From contig NC_134999.1 of assembly GCF_051020985.1 (NCBI RefSeq), positions 806,001-870,000 on the forward strand: 64,000 nt of DNA, written 5' to 3'. The stretch comes from Nomia melanderi. Lineage: Eukaryota > Arthropoda > Insecta > Hymenoptera > Halictidae. The notes beneath the pieces were generated by a model that had not been told where the DNA came from, made no database searches, and was given only the letters and a program-made list of their open reading frames with translations. Of this stretch, positions 22,932 to 34,493 are shown piece after piece; the stretch's first letter is position 1, and the number at the start of each line of letters is the position of its first letter. The position numbers and the translations under genes were made by a program.

Positions 22932-23689
22932 TAGAATCAAATTCTAATCGACACAATGCTTAGGGTTCATCTGTAAGGATTGGTTATTGTCGTCCTTTCC
23001 CTTGCATACTTTACTATATAAACATTCGAATGAGAAACCAGCAGAAACCAGGCATTGTATTTTCAAAAGTCTGTCTACTTCGTTACTCCGTCAGTTTGTA
23101 TTCCGTCTTCTCTAATAAAAGTTTTCAATCTACGCGTGTGACTTTTAATCATATCTCCATACGGTACATCACTATCGGCGAATCATCAATTTTGGATGCT
23201 CATATCTTTATAACGGTTTATACGACAAATTTCATTTTAATGGTTTGAAAACGTTTCAATGTCAGCTTCAAAAATATGGAATAGAAACTATAGGGTTCTA
23301 TTTAACAATTGTAATGTGACCATTGCAGGACGTTCTACGGTCTCACCACGGTGAAATACCATCCTCCATGATATATAGTATTTCACAACCTGTAACTTTT
23401 CTTTAATGCATTAACTGCTATGAAAAAGGTCAGCGTTTTACGTATTATTGATTCCTTTGTAGCAAAGATAAAAAGGAACAATTATTACTTATTTGCTACC
23501 ACAATTCTTACGTTACATTGTCATCTAGTTAAAATGAAAACTTCTTTAGGCTCATTTTAGGCTGATTTTTGAAGTGATTTAATAGTAGCGACGATGAGCA
23601 TGTATAGATATTTGAATATTGCCTTTTATAGATTTTAAAATCGAAGATAGATCAGAGTAGCCAGTTCGATGATGAATTAGAACGAAAAA
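22932..23689. other. Unassigned spacer
   Basis: AT-rich sequence between the Tc1 element and the Helentron. No ORF with recognisable homology and no clear repeat were seen. The true left end of the Helentron may lie within the last part. Confidence 0.4.
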
Positions 23690-23983
23690 GGGAATTAGCT
23701 AATGTGGTTTGAGAAACACCGTAAAAGAAAGCGGCGAAAAGCCCAGAATGAATCTAATAAACAAGGTAATGAACAAATTCAACAAAATAAATTAAAACAG
23801 AGAGAATTAGCAAGGGAGCCCTCTTGTTGTAAACAAGAATATTCTTCTTGTTGTAAACGATTATTCAGGAAATATAAATGATTCTGAGACAAAAATTGTG
23901 CAAAACCTTCACAAGAAGGAACTCTTGTAACACAAGTAAATCAACAAAATTATTTATCAGCACCAGGCGAAGAAAACGGGCAA

Positions 23984-26140
23984 ATGAACATTGATGATAA
24001 ATTAGTACTATTAGAAGATCAAGTATATGCGTCGCCTGCTCTGAATTCACAACCCTACAGATCATCAACGACTTACAGTTCTTATGTAAGACACAGCAGT
24101 GCCTACACAAAATTTCATAAACAGCTTACGCAGAATAGTTCTGGATATGCTTGTAAAGTTTGTGATAGATTATGGTTTAAGAACGATTTGAAAAATTTAA
24201 ATGATGAAAATATGAAGTTCGCAATGATATTTCTCCCAAACGTCGATGAACATTCCATTGCAGTTTGTTCAACTTGTCAAACCAGTAACCAGAAAAAAAT
24301 CCATTCCTTAAATGGCTCTATACAATCCGGGTTTTGAATATTCCCAGATTCCAAATAACTTAATAAATTGCCCATTAGACTTATTATTTGAAAGACTGAT
24401 TTCTCCCCGAATTCCTTTTATGCAAATAAGAACATTTCGACACGTTTATGGTCAATACAGAATTTATGGAGAAGTTATTAATTTTTGTCTATGGAAGTCA
24501 ACATGATGGTTAATTCCTTACCCAGGAATATCAATTATGATCTTGCATCTATGTACACATCAAACGGGCAAAGAATGCACAAATCGAGCTTTTTATATGG
24601 ATTGGTTAATAAAAGAACTATTAAAGAATGAATTATAATATGAAAGAGAATATTAAAGAAACTAATAAAAATACTCCACTTTATAAAACCTACGATATTA
24701 CCATAGATGAATAGTTTTTCGATAATTCATATGTCGATGGACTTGATGCTTCGAGTGAAAATCATATCGAAAATGATAGCGATAGACGCGATGAAAATAA
24801 CAACGAACTTACTGAGAATATACCCATTAAAGAGAGTTCATTAGTTCAGCAACAAACAGTAATGTAGAATGACGACTTGTATTTACCACTAGTCTCAGGA
24901 GAAAATAATGTACCCATAAGTTTATTATTTGACGAACACGCTAAGGAATTATCATTTCACTTAATTTATTTCGTCAGATTCGAGAAGGAGTTAGAGTTAC
25001 ACTGTTCATGATGGTAACCAGTGAATTGAGACGGTTCGATAGACGAGGAGTAAGTCCCCATCATTTATTATACACGGCAATGAGAATCATGAGGATAAGA
25101 GTAAAGGATTCTCTCAGAGTTGCTTTTCAACATCTAGGAAAAAAAATTCCATTATTACTAGGGAGCAAATACTATCCGAGAACTATATTTATAGTTGCAT
25201 CGAAAGTAATTTCGCTTTTTTACGTTCAATACCTAATTCTACTTGGTAAAAGGGAAAAAGATCTATTTGCTACGATCAGGCAATTAGGTAAACCGACTAT
25301 ATTTTTCACAATAAGTGCTAATAACATCGGGTGATCTGATTTGCTACAACTATTGTTTAAACTGAATAAGCTTTCATCAACGAAGACGCTGTTACTTGCG
25401 CAATATACTTCAATAAATTAGTTAACGTCATAATGAATATCAGGGCAGTCCTCATGCGTATACCTTAGCTTGGCTTGATAACGCGTCGAAAAATGCTCTT
25501 AATAAAGATTATGATAAGGCAATTAAAATGATAGATAACATCAGTTAACATCAGTTAACATCAGTTTCAGCATTAGAAGCATTGGGAAATATTAAACTTG
25601 ACGCACATAAACATATTGTACATTTAGCTGTTATAAAAAGATCATTCAAGTAAAGCATAAAAACGTAGATTTAAAACACCTTTTATGCCATCCAAAAAAA
25701 CAATGATTTCAAATTTATTGAAAGATACAGGGGAAGAATTTATCAATTATCGTAAACGCTGTGCACAAATAGGAGTACGATTGGAAAATGAGGATTTTAT
25801 GGACATGGACGATTTTTACAATCATAATGGTATAAATTCAGATGAAGAATATTGCAATATTATCAGAGCAGGAATAAAAAGACAAAAAATTTTCATAAAA
25901 TTAGAACCTTCCGAAAAATGGCATAATCTTTTCAATCCATTCATATTTAATATTGTTAAATCCAATACCGACTTTCAATTCATAACAGAACAATATTCAT
26001 GTGCAGCTTATGTAGTAGAATAAACATACTGAATTATACAGAGATCACAAGTCAAGAAGCTGCTGGGTATTTACTACGAGAACCCATGTCAAAAATTTCA
26101 TTATTATCGTATACATTTCAACAGTACGGTCAATTGAACG
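23984..26140 (+). pseudogene. Helentron Rep region, broken
   Basis: Recognisable stretches in order are CKVCDRLWFKNDLKNL, FEYSQIPNNL, LISPRIPFMQIR..RHVYGQY, MMVTSELRRFDRRGVSPHHLL, RQLGKPTIFFTISAN, GSPHAY...WLDNA, a FNPFIFNIVKSNTDFQFI segment and SQEAAGYLLREPMSK. The HUH nuclease motif, normally H-x-H after SP, reads HAY here (codons at 25453-25461), and the sequence just before it is shortened. Several stops and frame changes separate the parts. The Rep protein would cut and join single-stranded DNA in rolling-circle transposition, but this copy is inactive. Confidence 0.85.
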
Positions 26141-27631
26141 TCAGCGAGTAAGAAAAACTACAAAAGAGTTGAGTAAATTAAAGGATGACTGTGATGATTA
26201 TTGGAAAGAAGACTGGTTTGATAAGGATGAGAAAAGACATTAATATTACATTGGCGTAATTTGTATCTAAATACACAAAAAATAGAAATGGGAAATTTGT
26301 CGAAAGAAATGAGCTGAGGATAATTCGATATCGGAACTACGATATGTCCATTGATTTTAACGAATATAAGCGGGAATTGGCGACTCTGCACTTACATTCC
26401 GAAGTGAAGAAGAAATATTAGATGAGGATCAAATATAAGGTCTTGCTAACCGATTCCTGGAAACAAATCCCTTTGAACAATTGTATAATAATCCGAATTC
26501 AGAAATAAACAGCGATCTTCAATTAGTTACTCTAAATAAACTTGGTTCAATAGCTAAAAAGCAGGAAAATATTATGTCTAGTGCGGATTTTTGTGCAGTT
26601 ATGAAAATGACTAATGGAAAAGGCTCTGCTATTGTATGTAATCAACAAATTATTATCTAATAATGATAGTTCTCTACAGATTTTTTTCACTGGACCAGCC
26701 CGTCGCGGTAAAATCTTCATTATAAAATTCATAATGGCAATATATAATCGGTTTTTTGATAGTGATGGGTACTGTAATGTCTATATAACCTGTGCACCGA
26801 CAGGAAAAGCAACAGTAGCAATAGATAGAACTACTGTTCACATAGCTTGCAAAATATCTTTTTAAAATTGTTACTACTGAATTCAGAAGTCACACGTCAA
26901 TACAGGTCGTTATTTAAATGTGTCAGAGCCATAATAATCGATGAAGTAAGTATGATTGGTTCAGAGCTTCTAGAGCAAATCGATTTACGTCTTAAACAAA
27001 TCACCGGTAATTTTACGAAAAATTTTGGCGCTGATTCACAAGCAAATAAAACGTATAATGACAGGACCGACAGTGTGACACCATTTGAAATTTTATGAAC
27101 TCACAGAGATTATGAGGCAACCAAGCGTTATGTTTTCTAATGTTGTTACAAAAATTGGAAATGGAGAAAAACTGAACTGACATTCATTGAATCAAGATTC
27201 GTCAACAAAGAAGAGTTGACTTTACTTGCTCTCACGGAATACGCCTATTTTTATTATATGTAGTTGTTCAAAATTATAATAATTCTATATTAAATATGGC
27301 AGAAAATAAAGTAACTTCTGTTACAAAAGATATTTACACGAGTTGCCATAGTGCCGAACAACAAGCTTTTGTAAATTAGAAGCACCATAAACGATACAGG
27401 AGGATATTTTCAAATCCAAAAACAACATGGAAGAAATATTCGAAGCAAAGTTTCGGGGTGATGGTTTACAATATTTTAAGAAATGATGTACTAATATCAA
27501 GAAGATCGTGCACTGTATCACTTAATAATAATAAAACTATAAATGCCAAGCGTAATCATTTTCCAGTGGTGTCGGCATGCGTAATAACGATTCATAAGTC
27601 AGAACAAGCAACTCTCGATGAAGTTGTTTAT

Positions 27632-28110
27632 TGTAGCGGTACGTGGCTCGCAGCGTTGGTAGGAAATAGCATTGACCGCTTACAGACGTTTAGGTATAGG
27701 CAATTAAGCCTACCCTAAAGTCTGTAAGTCGGCGAAAATATTTTACACTTTTTACACGTGCGTAGCTGAATAGGCTACCCTACCATAAACGCTGCCAGCC
27801 ATGTCCCGTTAAGGTTTCTTCGGCCGCACGGTCAGCGCGGCTCGGAAAAAACATTACAAATTAGAAATGCACAATTTTTCCCCTACCAAAAATCGAGGCG
27901 ACGTTGGAGAAGGGAACTAGCTCCACCCTCGAAGTTTCTAAGGGGTAACGCCTTTCCGAAGACTAGGATAAATAAGGCGGAAAGGCGCGAGGAAGCACAT
28001 TACATTACATTACATTACCCGTTCTGCCTCCGAACACTCGCCTACGTAAATAAATAACTTGTAAACATATTTGTCGCGAGCATTTAATAATAACACACTA
28101 CATTCCGACA
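27632..28110 (+). mobile_element. Solo LTR inside the Helentron
   Basis: The 479-bp insert begins TGTAGCGG, ends TTCCGACA and is bounded by the 5-bp duplication TTTAT (27627-27631 and 28111-28115). It interrupts the helicase reading frame precisely. An AATAAA lies about 60 bp before its right end, as expected for the R region of a plus-oriented LTR. Inside are a hairpin (27679-27728) and four ACATT units at about 27997-28018. No internal retrotransposon genes remain, so it is a recombined solo LTR; a 5-bp duplication fits several LTR superfamilies. Confidence 0.82.
27679..27728. repeat. Long hairpin within the solo LTR
   Basis: CTTACAGAC and TTTAGG..AGGC on the left pair with GCCT..CCCTAAA and GTCTGTAAG on the right around a short AATTA loop. 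The stem is about 20 bp with one or two bulges. It could matter for LTR RNA structure, but no function is shown. Confidence 0.7.
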
Positions 28111-28329
28111 TTTATGAATATAAAAAAACACATTCTCAACAATTGGTGTACGAAGCATTATCAAGAGTAACACGCATCGAAGGAGTTTGCATTGTGACCA
28201 AAAATAACAATCGTAAATTCTTTCATGGTCGAAAGAGAATCTACATCTGTCACTGACTTATAAATAGAATTTAAAAGGTTGTCACTGAACAGAATTCAAA
28301 CAATCACTTCTGTGTTAACAAACTTCATT

Positions 28330-28905
28330 TCCAACAGAAAGGGAATATCAATATGTTCATTAAATTGCCAAAGCCTACGCGCACATGTCTCGGACCTTGG
28401 TGACAGTGTTACGCAAAATTCAACTACATTGCTTTTATCGGAAACTTGGGTGAACAACGAAGAAAACACCGATATTCCAAATATTCGCTGTGTTGCTAAG
28501 TTTAAGATATCTCAGCGCAAAGCTGTAGGAATAGCCATGTACAAAAACGATAAAGACGCGACAAACATTATAAATTCGCAGATGGAGAGATTTGTGTAGC
28601 AAAATGTGAACCGCAAAATGGACTAATTATTATAACAATTGTCATTTATATCTTACCTAATCAAAGTGTAAATATAATCATCGAATTCATCCATGAAAAT
28701 TTGCTCATTTATACAATAGCAGTGTTTATTCTCCTCAATCAGAACTTATATCAATTACCTATGACTTTGAGTGGAGATTTCAATGCTGATTTCTCAAAAA
28801 GAAATCAAAGCCTTTGTATGTGCGTCGCAACGTCGACAATTATCTTAGTGACGATTAAACGACGCGGAGGAACTTCAATGGATGAAGTTCTGTGGAATAT
28901 ATAAG
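28330..28905 (+). pseudogene. Helentron C-terminal endonuclease domain, broken
   Basis: This is an apurinic-like endonuclease domain of the type appended to Helentron helicases. Visible blocks are SICSLNCQSLRAHVSDL, LLLSETWVNNEENTDIPN (E of the LSETW motif), then after a stop IYILPNQSVNIIIEFIHEN, LSGDFNADF (the GDFN motif) and a degraded TSMDEVLW near the end. The final histidine block is not seen. It follows the helicase region at once, matching Helentron order rather than a free-standing retrotransposon. Confidence 0.8.
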
Positions 28906-29374
28906 TATAAGTGCACTGTATATGTTGTTGACTGTCGCACTAAGTGGTCAGAAGTTGACTGCTCCACTGGATTGTGGGAAGTTGACTCTACCACTGACTA
29001 GTGCGAAGTGTTGAAATGTATGACGTGATGATGACTGTCACACTGAATATTGAGAAGTTAACTCTCCCAACGACTCGTGCGAAGTGTTGAAATGTCTCCT
29101 TCTACCCGACCGCGACAGCTCGTGCTGGGTCGAGTACGCTGAGACGTACTTTGGTTTACTCCAATCAGAGTATCTTTGCTATTGCTACAAAACACTAGTT
29201 AATACCTTCTAACCACCCCCTTTCCGAGCGGGGGTGAGGGCAGAGTATGAGTATGGGGGTCTCTCTAAGTTTCGATGAGACGCAGAAATTTCCTTCAGGT
29301 CGACTCTTGTCTAGAAGGACCGTTATGAACATGTTTTAGCCGACCCTTCGGAAAGTACAAGAAAATATGGAATT
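28906..29374. repeat. Spacer with short direct subrepeats
   Basis: Between about 28930 and 29090 the motif (T/C)CGTGCGAAGTGTTGAAATGT or TAGTGCGAAGTGTTGAAATG occurs twice and GAAGTT(G/A)ACT(C/G) at least three times. The rest (29100-29374) is CG-richer, with a CCCCC..GGGGG pair near 29215-29235. It may be Helentron 3' sequence or part of another LTR; I could not decide. Confidence 0.5.
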
Positions 29375-29378
29375 ATAA

Positions 29379-29987
29379 TGGACGAAGTTTTTTTGTAGAT
29401 ATTTAGAGAGATTTCAATCGAAACTATTTATCTTGTATTTTAGTTATCAGAATGATAGTATGATGTGAATATGACTTGTTTCTGATTTGTTCAAGTAGTA
29501 ACATTCATAATATAGTATATGGTGGTGGTTTACTATTAGATGATATTTGAAAATGTGGATCTTTAGTAAAAAGAGAATTAGGAAAACAATAATATATTTA
29601 ATAAGATAAAGGAAACAATACGGACAACACGTAAAATACAACACACGACTCTCGCACTAAAAATGTTCTACTCCGCTGTCGCTCACCAAAATGTGTCCTC
29701 ATGCACGCATTTCCACTCGCTTTTATCACACACCCCCATTCGCTCTGTCTTTCTCACCCTTGCACCCTTCTCACTCGCATCTTTTGTCCATGGTCAAAAT
29801 TCACGCAGTCACGTACACGCTTTTCTCACGGTTCAGTCGCTCAGTTCCAGATACTCTTCCTCGCATTCTTTCAGCCACTCGAAATTGTCTAAACGCAGTC
29901 ACACTATTTCCCAAACATCCCGGCGCCGGTCCGTCGCAATATGACCTGGTCGCCCTCACGCACGCACAACAAACCATTCATCCTACA
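29379..29987 (-). mobile_element. Candidate solo LTR, minus orientation
   Basis: The 609-bp block reads TG at 29379 and ACA at 29987 on the plus strand and is flanked on both sides by ATAA (29375-29378 and 29988-29991). In minus orientation it starts TGTAGGATGAATGG, has an ATTAAA near 29600 and ends TTCGTCCA, all LTR-like. Its U3-like part is related to 19190-19450. Only a 4-bp duplication in AT-rich DNA supports the ends, and no host frame confirms them. Confidence 0.55.
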
Positions 29988-29991
29988 ATAA

Positions 29992-30904
29992 ATATTCTCG
30001 ATACTACAATAATAATATTTATATTATTCATATATATTACATATACATATTACATATACAGGGTGGAAATTATAAAGCGTTACAGTCGAATATCTCCGAA
30101 AATATTGACTATACGCGAAAATATTTCAGACGAAAGTTGTTCAATACCGAGAGGGACATCTTTATTTTTTTTAAATGGAACGACACGTTTTTTTATCCAT
30201 CATCAAATAGTGCGTTTCAAAACGAATTCAACGAATTATGACTCAAGGTTATTCCAGTTAAAACTTGCAGGGAAATAGAGAAAAGGTGTGATCGTTTTAT
30301 TTGTACTTCGGCCCATGTTCATTGGAGATTTTTTTGCCCAATTTACTAAGTTTTATACACCCTTTCATTTAGCAGAGTGGCGGACATACATATATGTACT
30401 TAAGTATATTTTACAAAATAAAACTTTATCATATCCGCAATTGGATGTTATACGTTTATGCGAAAGTGAATTATAATATTTATAAGTACAAAATGCATGT
30501 AGCCAATACACAAAACATTTTTCATTAATGTTTTATAAATAAAATATTATTCACATATTTTTGTTTCGTAAGTTCAAATTTCTACGAACACGTAAGTATG
30601 TACATACGTAGGTACATAATAAAATATGCAGATTTTTACAGCTTTTTGATACTTATAATTATGAAATTTTAATATTTAGCACATAAACATATGTTTTTGG
30701 GAACTGCTGCATACCTACGTGACTTCGATTCAATAAGTTCGACACATGTCTAAAGAGACATAATTAAAGAATTACAATATATAATTCTTTAATGTTTTTC
30801 GGATTTTTGTATCTTACGTACTTCTCTACATCAACTCATAATATTTAAATTGAATTTAAGTCTGGCAATTGTGTCGCCCATTTTATTACATTAAAATTGA
30901 TGGA
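29992..30904. other. Unassigned AT-rich spacer
   Basis: A short AT/ATAC-rich tract at 30010-30060 is followed by CAGGGTGGAAATTATAAAG, which looks like the end of a DNA transposon, but no matching opposite end was found. The rest shows no recognised gene. Confidence 0.4.
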
Positions 30905-31750
30905 CTACTTAACACTGTTGTATCTTTCGAACCCCTCAGAGCTAAAAGAGGCATCTTGCAATGTATACGTTGCCAAGTATACGGTCACACTAAAAACTAT
31001 TGCAATAGGACTCCTAGATGCGTCAAATGTGCAGGAAAACACTGAACTTCGAGTTGTTCTACTACAGGAAAAATAAGTGATGTTAAATGCTATAACTGCC
31101 AAGGAAACCACCCTGCCAGTTATGTAGGGATCCGTTTATCCGTCCGAGTCGTCTTAAAGGATCTCCCGGGAATAAGGAACCCCGATGTTAGAATAAAATA
31201 ATAAGATATCGATAGAAAACACTAACAATATATTAATGAGTATAATTGGTTACAGACTTGTACGTTCTTTCGAAGCTAGACGTAGACTCACTCTCTCCCT
31301 CGTCTACTGCCCTACCCTAATCGTTGCCGCCCTTTTGATTGTTTATCTTCGGGCCGTCGCATACATTGCACTCGCCCGCTTCACTTTCCACAGTTATAAG
31401 GGACGCATAGTAAGAAAACAGCTCCACCAAAAATTTTTTCCCAAGCATAGACACAAATCAGCAGCAGATCATTCCAATCCTCCAAATCACACTGTGATTT
31501 CAAATGATAAAACTAGAAACAAGATGTACGCTAAAGTAATTCGAACCCAGGAAAAGGAAGAAACAGTTTCGTACATTGTAAACGATGAATCAGTATTTAA
31601 CATGTCAGAAATGAAAAAACTATTAATAAGGTCAGCTAGAAATACTATTGTAATATCCAATGTGTCACTACACAACAAACCCAACTGGTAACTCAGCAAT
31701 TACAACAAATTAACAAACTGATAGAACTCCTCATATGCATGCTAAAAAAT
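30905..31750 (+). pseudogene. Jockey Gag-like ORF1 fragment, split by a solo LTR
   Basis: CCHC knuckles appear as CIRCQVYGHTKNYC, CVKCAGKH and CYNCQGNHP. The frame is broken by a stop after CAGKH and by the LTR at 31123-31392. Without the LTR and one GTTA copy, HPAS joins YKGRIVRKQ in frame, matching HQGNYPAGYKGCIIRKR of copy 2. The open frame starting at 31236 is therefore a chimera of LTR sequence (first half) and Gag C terminus (from about residue 53). Confidence 0.85.
31123..31392 (+). mobile_element. Solo LTR inside Jockey Gag
   Basis: The 270-bp insert begins TGTAGGGATCC and ends TTTCCACA, with the 4-bp target GTTA at 31119-31122 and 31393-31396. It contains AATAAA at about 31193. The ends are confirmed because excision restores the Gag reading frame and its match to the second Jockey copy. 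It differs from the LTRs at 27632 and 38737. Confidence 0.85.
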
Positions 31751-31764
31751 AACAATAAACGACA

Positions 31765-34330
31765 ATGAAGATAGCAATTTGGAACGCGAATGGGTTACAA
31801 CAAAGATTACAAGAGCTGAAATTGTTTTTACACACTAATAAAATCGACATAATGATCATCGCGGAAACCCATCTTAGTACAAAAAATTATATTAAAATTC
31901 CATGTTACAATGTATATAATGCCAACTACCAGCGTGAATATAAACACTGCTCAAGGAAATATTACAATATCAGCTATCTACAGTTTTCCAAATCAAAAAA
32001 ATATCTGTACAACAATATGAAAGTTTTTCAATTCATCAGGGAACAAATTCATTGTTGGGTGGCGATTACAATGTTAAGCATAATCTATGAGGAACCAAAA
32101 AAATTCACCACGGGGCAAAATCTTAGAACATGTAATACAAAAACTTTCATTAGATACAATTACAACTGGTGAACCAACGTGGCCGATGACACAAGAAAAA
32201 TTCCAGACCTACTGGACTTTGCAGTAATCAAAGGACTCTATAAATATCAGTTTGAAGATTAGTCTTGTTTAGATCATACTTCTGACCATTTTCCGATCCT
32301 CTTTAATTATTTATCCAAACCAACATACACCTATACAACGAAACAGTACACCTATATAATAGCAGCACCAACTAGTCGCAGTTTAAAAAATACATAGAAA
32401 CCAACATAAATTGTAATATACCCTTAAAAACTTTCAACTATAAAAAATATGCTGGACTGCTACTAACCAAGTGGAAAATAATGGAAAATTTCTCTCTTAC
32501 CTGGATTATATAATGCAGAAAATTAAGCTGGAATGTAAAATTAAAAGTACATATATGGCAAAAGCAAAAAACATAGCTCAGCAAAAGAAGATTAAATGCC
32601 ATCATCAAAGAAGTGAAGCGGCTAATCCGAAATCACTGCAATTAAGTATTTCACGACTATATAAAAAATGTCTCACCAAATGAAGATACGAATTATTTAC
32701 TCTGTAAAGTTACCGAAAGATTGAAAAGACTAATCATCGCTTTACCTGCTATAAAGGCGGATATCTCCAACTGGGCTAAGAAATGGTTCTCTTGAAAAAG
32801 CAAAGGTCTTTGCTGAATATCTTCAAAACACTTTTAAACCAAATACAACTAATACTACCGTAGCCATTCCCAATACCCCACACTCCACAGAAGGTTCATA
32901 CTTCATCCAAAACATTATACCAACTACGGTAAGAGAGGTCACTAAAATTGTCAGAGAAACTTAAGATAAAATGACGCCTGAAGTTAGTCTGATCAGTGAA
33001 AAAATTCTTAAAAAACTTTCACCAAAAGCACTGAGAATGCTCACCATAATTTTCAATGCAGCTCTAAGAATGAAATATTTCCCTGCTACCTGGAAAATAG
33101 CAGAGAAAATAGCAAGTTATTATGTTACCGAAAAAAAATGATCTTCACTTATCATCATTATATCGACCGATCTCGCTTCTTTCCTTATTGTCCAAAATAC
33201 TCGACAAAATAATACTAGCTAGAATGAAGATGATAATTAGCGAGAAAAAGCAATATCATTCCACCAGTTTAGCTTCAGAAATAAATATATATGACTATTG
33301 ATGAAGTACAATATATAGGCAAATTAACAAAATCATTTCTTCATTCGAACAAAAGAAGTACTGCATCGCACTTTTTCTAGATGTAGAAAAAGCTTTCGAT
33401 AAAGTATGATGTTAAGACCTTTTGCTTAAAATCAAATCCTAAAATCGTGCCTCAAGGATAGCATATTTTTTGTTAAAATTTAAGACTCGTTTTCAGAAAT
33501 TTGTAGTATCGAAACAGGAGTACTACAGGGCAGTGAACTGGGGCCTACATGTATTGTAGTACTATATACACAGCAGATATTCTTACTACTCATGAAATCA
33601 TATTTACATTTGCGGATGATAGTGAATTAGAAAATAGCGAAGTAGGATGAATCTTAGCTGCTCACGATGATCTTAAAACAACTCACTCCATGCTCCAGCA
33701 ACACATCTTAAAAATCAAGTAATGTCTAAGCTGCTGGAAAATAAAATTACATAAATGCTGACAAGTGTAAGCACATCACGTTCACCTTAAAAAAGGTATC
33801 GTTTCCCTTGCTACCTTAAATTATGGTATCATCCCCCAAACCAAAACAGTGAAATACTTGGGTATTCACATGGATACAAGACTGACATGGAAATATCACA
33901 TAAAAGCCAAAATAGATCAAATTCGCATTAAGAGGCGAGAGATGTACTGGCTCACTAGTAAAAACTCAGAGCTAAACATAAGCAACAAACTCCTCCATAT
34001 ATAAAAAAATAATTAAATCGATTTAGACCTGTGGGATCGCACTATGAGACATTGCAGCCAAAAGCCATACAGCAAAAGTGGAGGCATTGTAATCTATCAT
34101 ACTAAGGAATGAACTAGTATACGTAACGATCTTATGAACAAATCTATGGAAGGAGAAATTAAAGATCTGTGTGACAGACATAAGACAAGATAGAAAATCA
34201 TCCAAGTGACCTAGCAAATAAGCTATATTTAGGAGATTTTCCTCGAAGATTACACAGAAAACGTCCCAAGGATCTTCTTCCCACAACATAAGAGGCGACT
34301 ACAATACAGATACATTCTGTTCAGAAAGCT
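31765..34330 (+). pseudogene. Jockey ORF2 (endonuclease and reverse transcriptase), broken
   Basis: The endonuclease starts MKIAIWNANGLQQRL and has the AETHL glutamate motif; it resumes in other frames with KIPDLLDFAVIKG and ends in a TSDHFPIL block containing the catalytic-type SDH. The reverse transcriptase follows from about 32690: KALRMLTIIFNAALR, LYRPISLLSLLSKILDK, FLDVEKAFDKV (about 33380) and FADDSE at about 33612, where the polymerase DD should be. The C-terminal VKYLGIHMDTRLTWKYHI segment and a late GIALWDIAAKS block follow. At least a dozen stops or frame changes show it is inactive. Confidence 0.85.
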
Positions 34331-34493
34331 TCTACAGTGAATCATAACAATATTCGGATACTAAGGTATGCTTAACATTAACTGCTCATATCTTTGTTAA
34401 TTATAAAAGAAATTAACTCAAGTTTATTTCTTTCAATAAAGTATTTATTGTGCTTTATCAATATGTACAACCTAATTATCTAATATGTTGTAG

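Larger units (their letters stand above)
26150..28256 (+). pseudogene. Helentron Pif1-like helicase region, broken and split by an LTR
   Basis: The helicase begins with a KLKDDCDDYWKEDWFD linker. The Walker A motif reads FFTGPARRGK at about 26690, with an arginine where a glycine is usual. Walker B is AIIIDEVSMIG at about 26930. The late motifs ACVITIHKSEQATLDEVVY (to 27631) and HSQQLVYEALSRVTRIEG (from 28134) are separated by the solo LTR. Removing the insert and one TTTAT copy rejoins VVY to EYKKTHSQQ in frame. Stops and frameshifts elsewhere show that the gene was already decaying or decayed afterwards. Confidence 0.85.
23690..28905 (+). mobile_element. Decayed Helentron-type Helitron (Rep, helicase, endonuclease)
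   Basis: A once continuous large protein can be followed in order through many stops and frameshifts: a charged Q/K-rich N terminus, a CxxC zinc segment (CKVCDRLWF), the Rep region, a Pif1-like helicase, and a C-terminal exonuclease/endonuclease/phosphatase-like domain. That order is characteristic of Helentrons, the Helitron subgroup with an added endonuclease. The copy carries a 479-bp solo LTR at 27632-28110. Exact element ends were not identified, so the limits are those of recognisable coding. Confidence 0.85.
30905..34330 (+). mobile_element. Decayed Jockey-clade non-LTR retrotransposon, copy 1
   Basis: Gag zinc knuckles, an apurinic-type endonuclease and a reverse transcriptase are recognisable in order on the plus strand, with many stops and frameshifts. 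It is the same family as 40160-42690 (shared CQ.YGHTKNYC..TP.CVKCAGKH in Gag). A solo LTR has inserted in Gag. The 5' end is lost or unrecognised and no poly(A) tail was seen. Confidence 0.85.

Noticed and set aside
25540..25567. Triplicated CATCAGTTAA as a CRISPR-like or regulatory repeat
   Set aside because: Only three 10-bp units without spacers, inside a dead Helentron; simple local duplication.
29663..30278. Overlapping open frames of up to 195 codons on the plus strand
   Set aside because: They are serine/histidine-rich readings of a CA/CT-rich block that fits an LTR U3 on the opposite strand; no homology, and the frame runs past the proposed LTR end into AT-rich DNA.
31236..31691. 151-codon open frame as a new gene
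   Set aside because: Its first third is solo-LTR sequence and the rest is Jockey Gag; the junction is the LTR insertion site.
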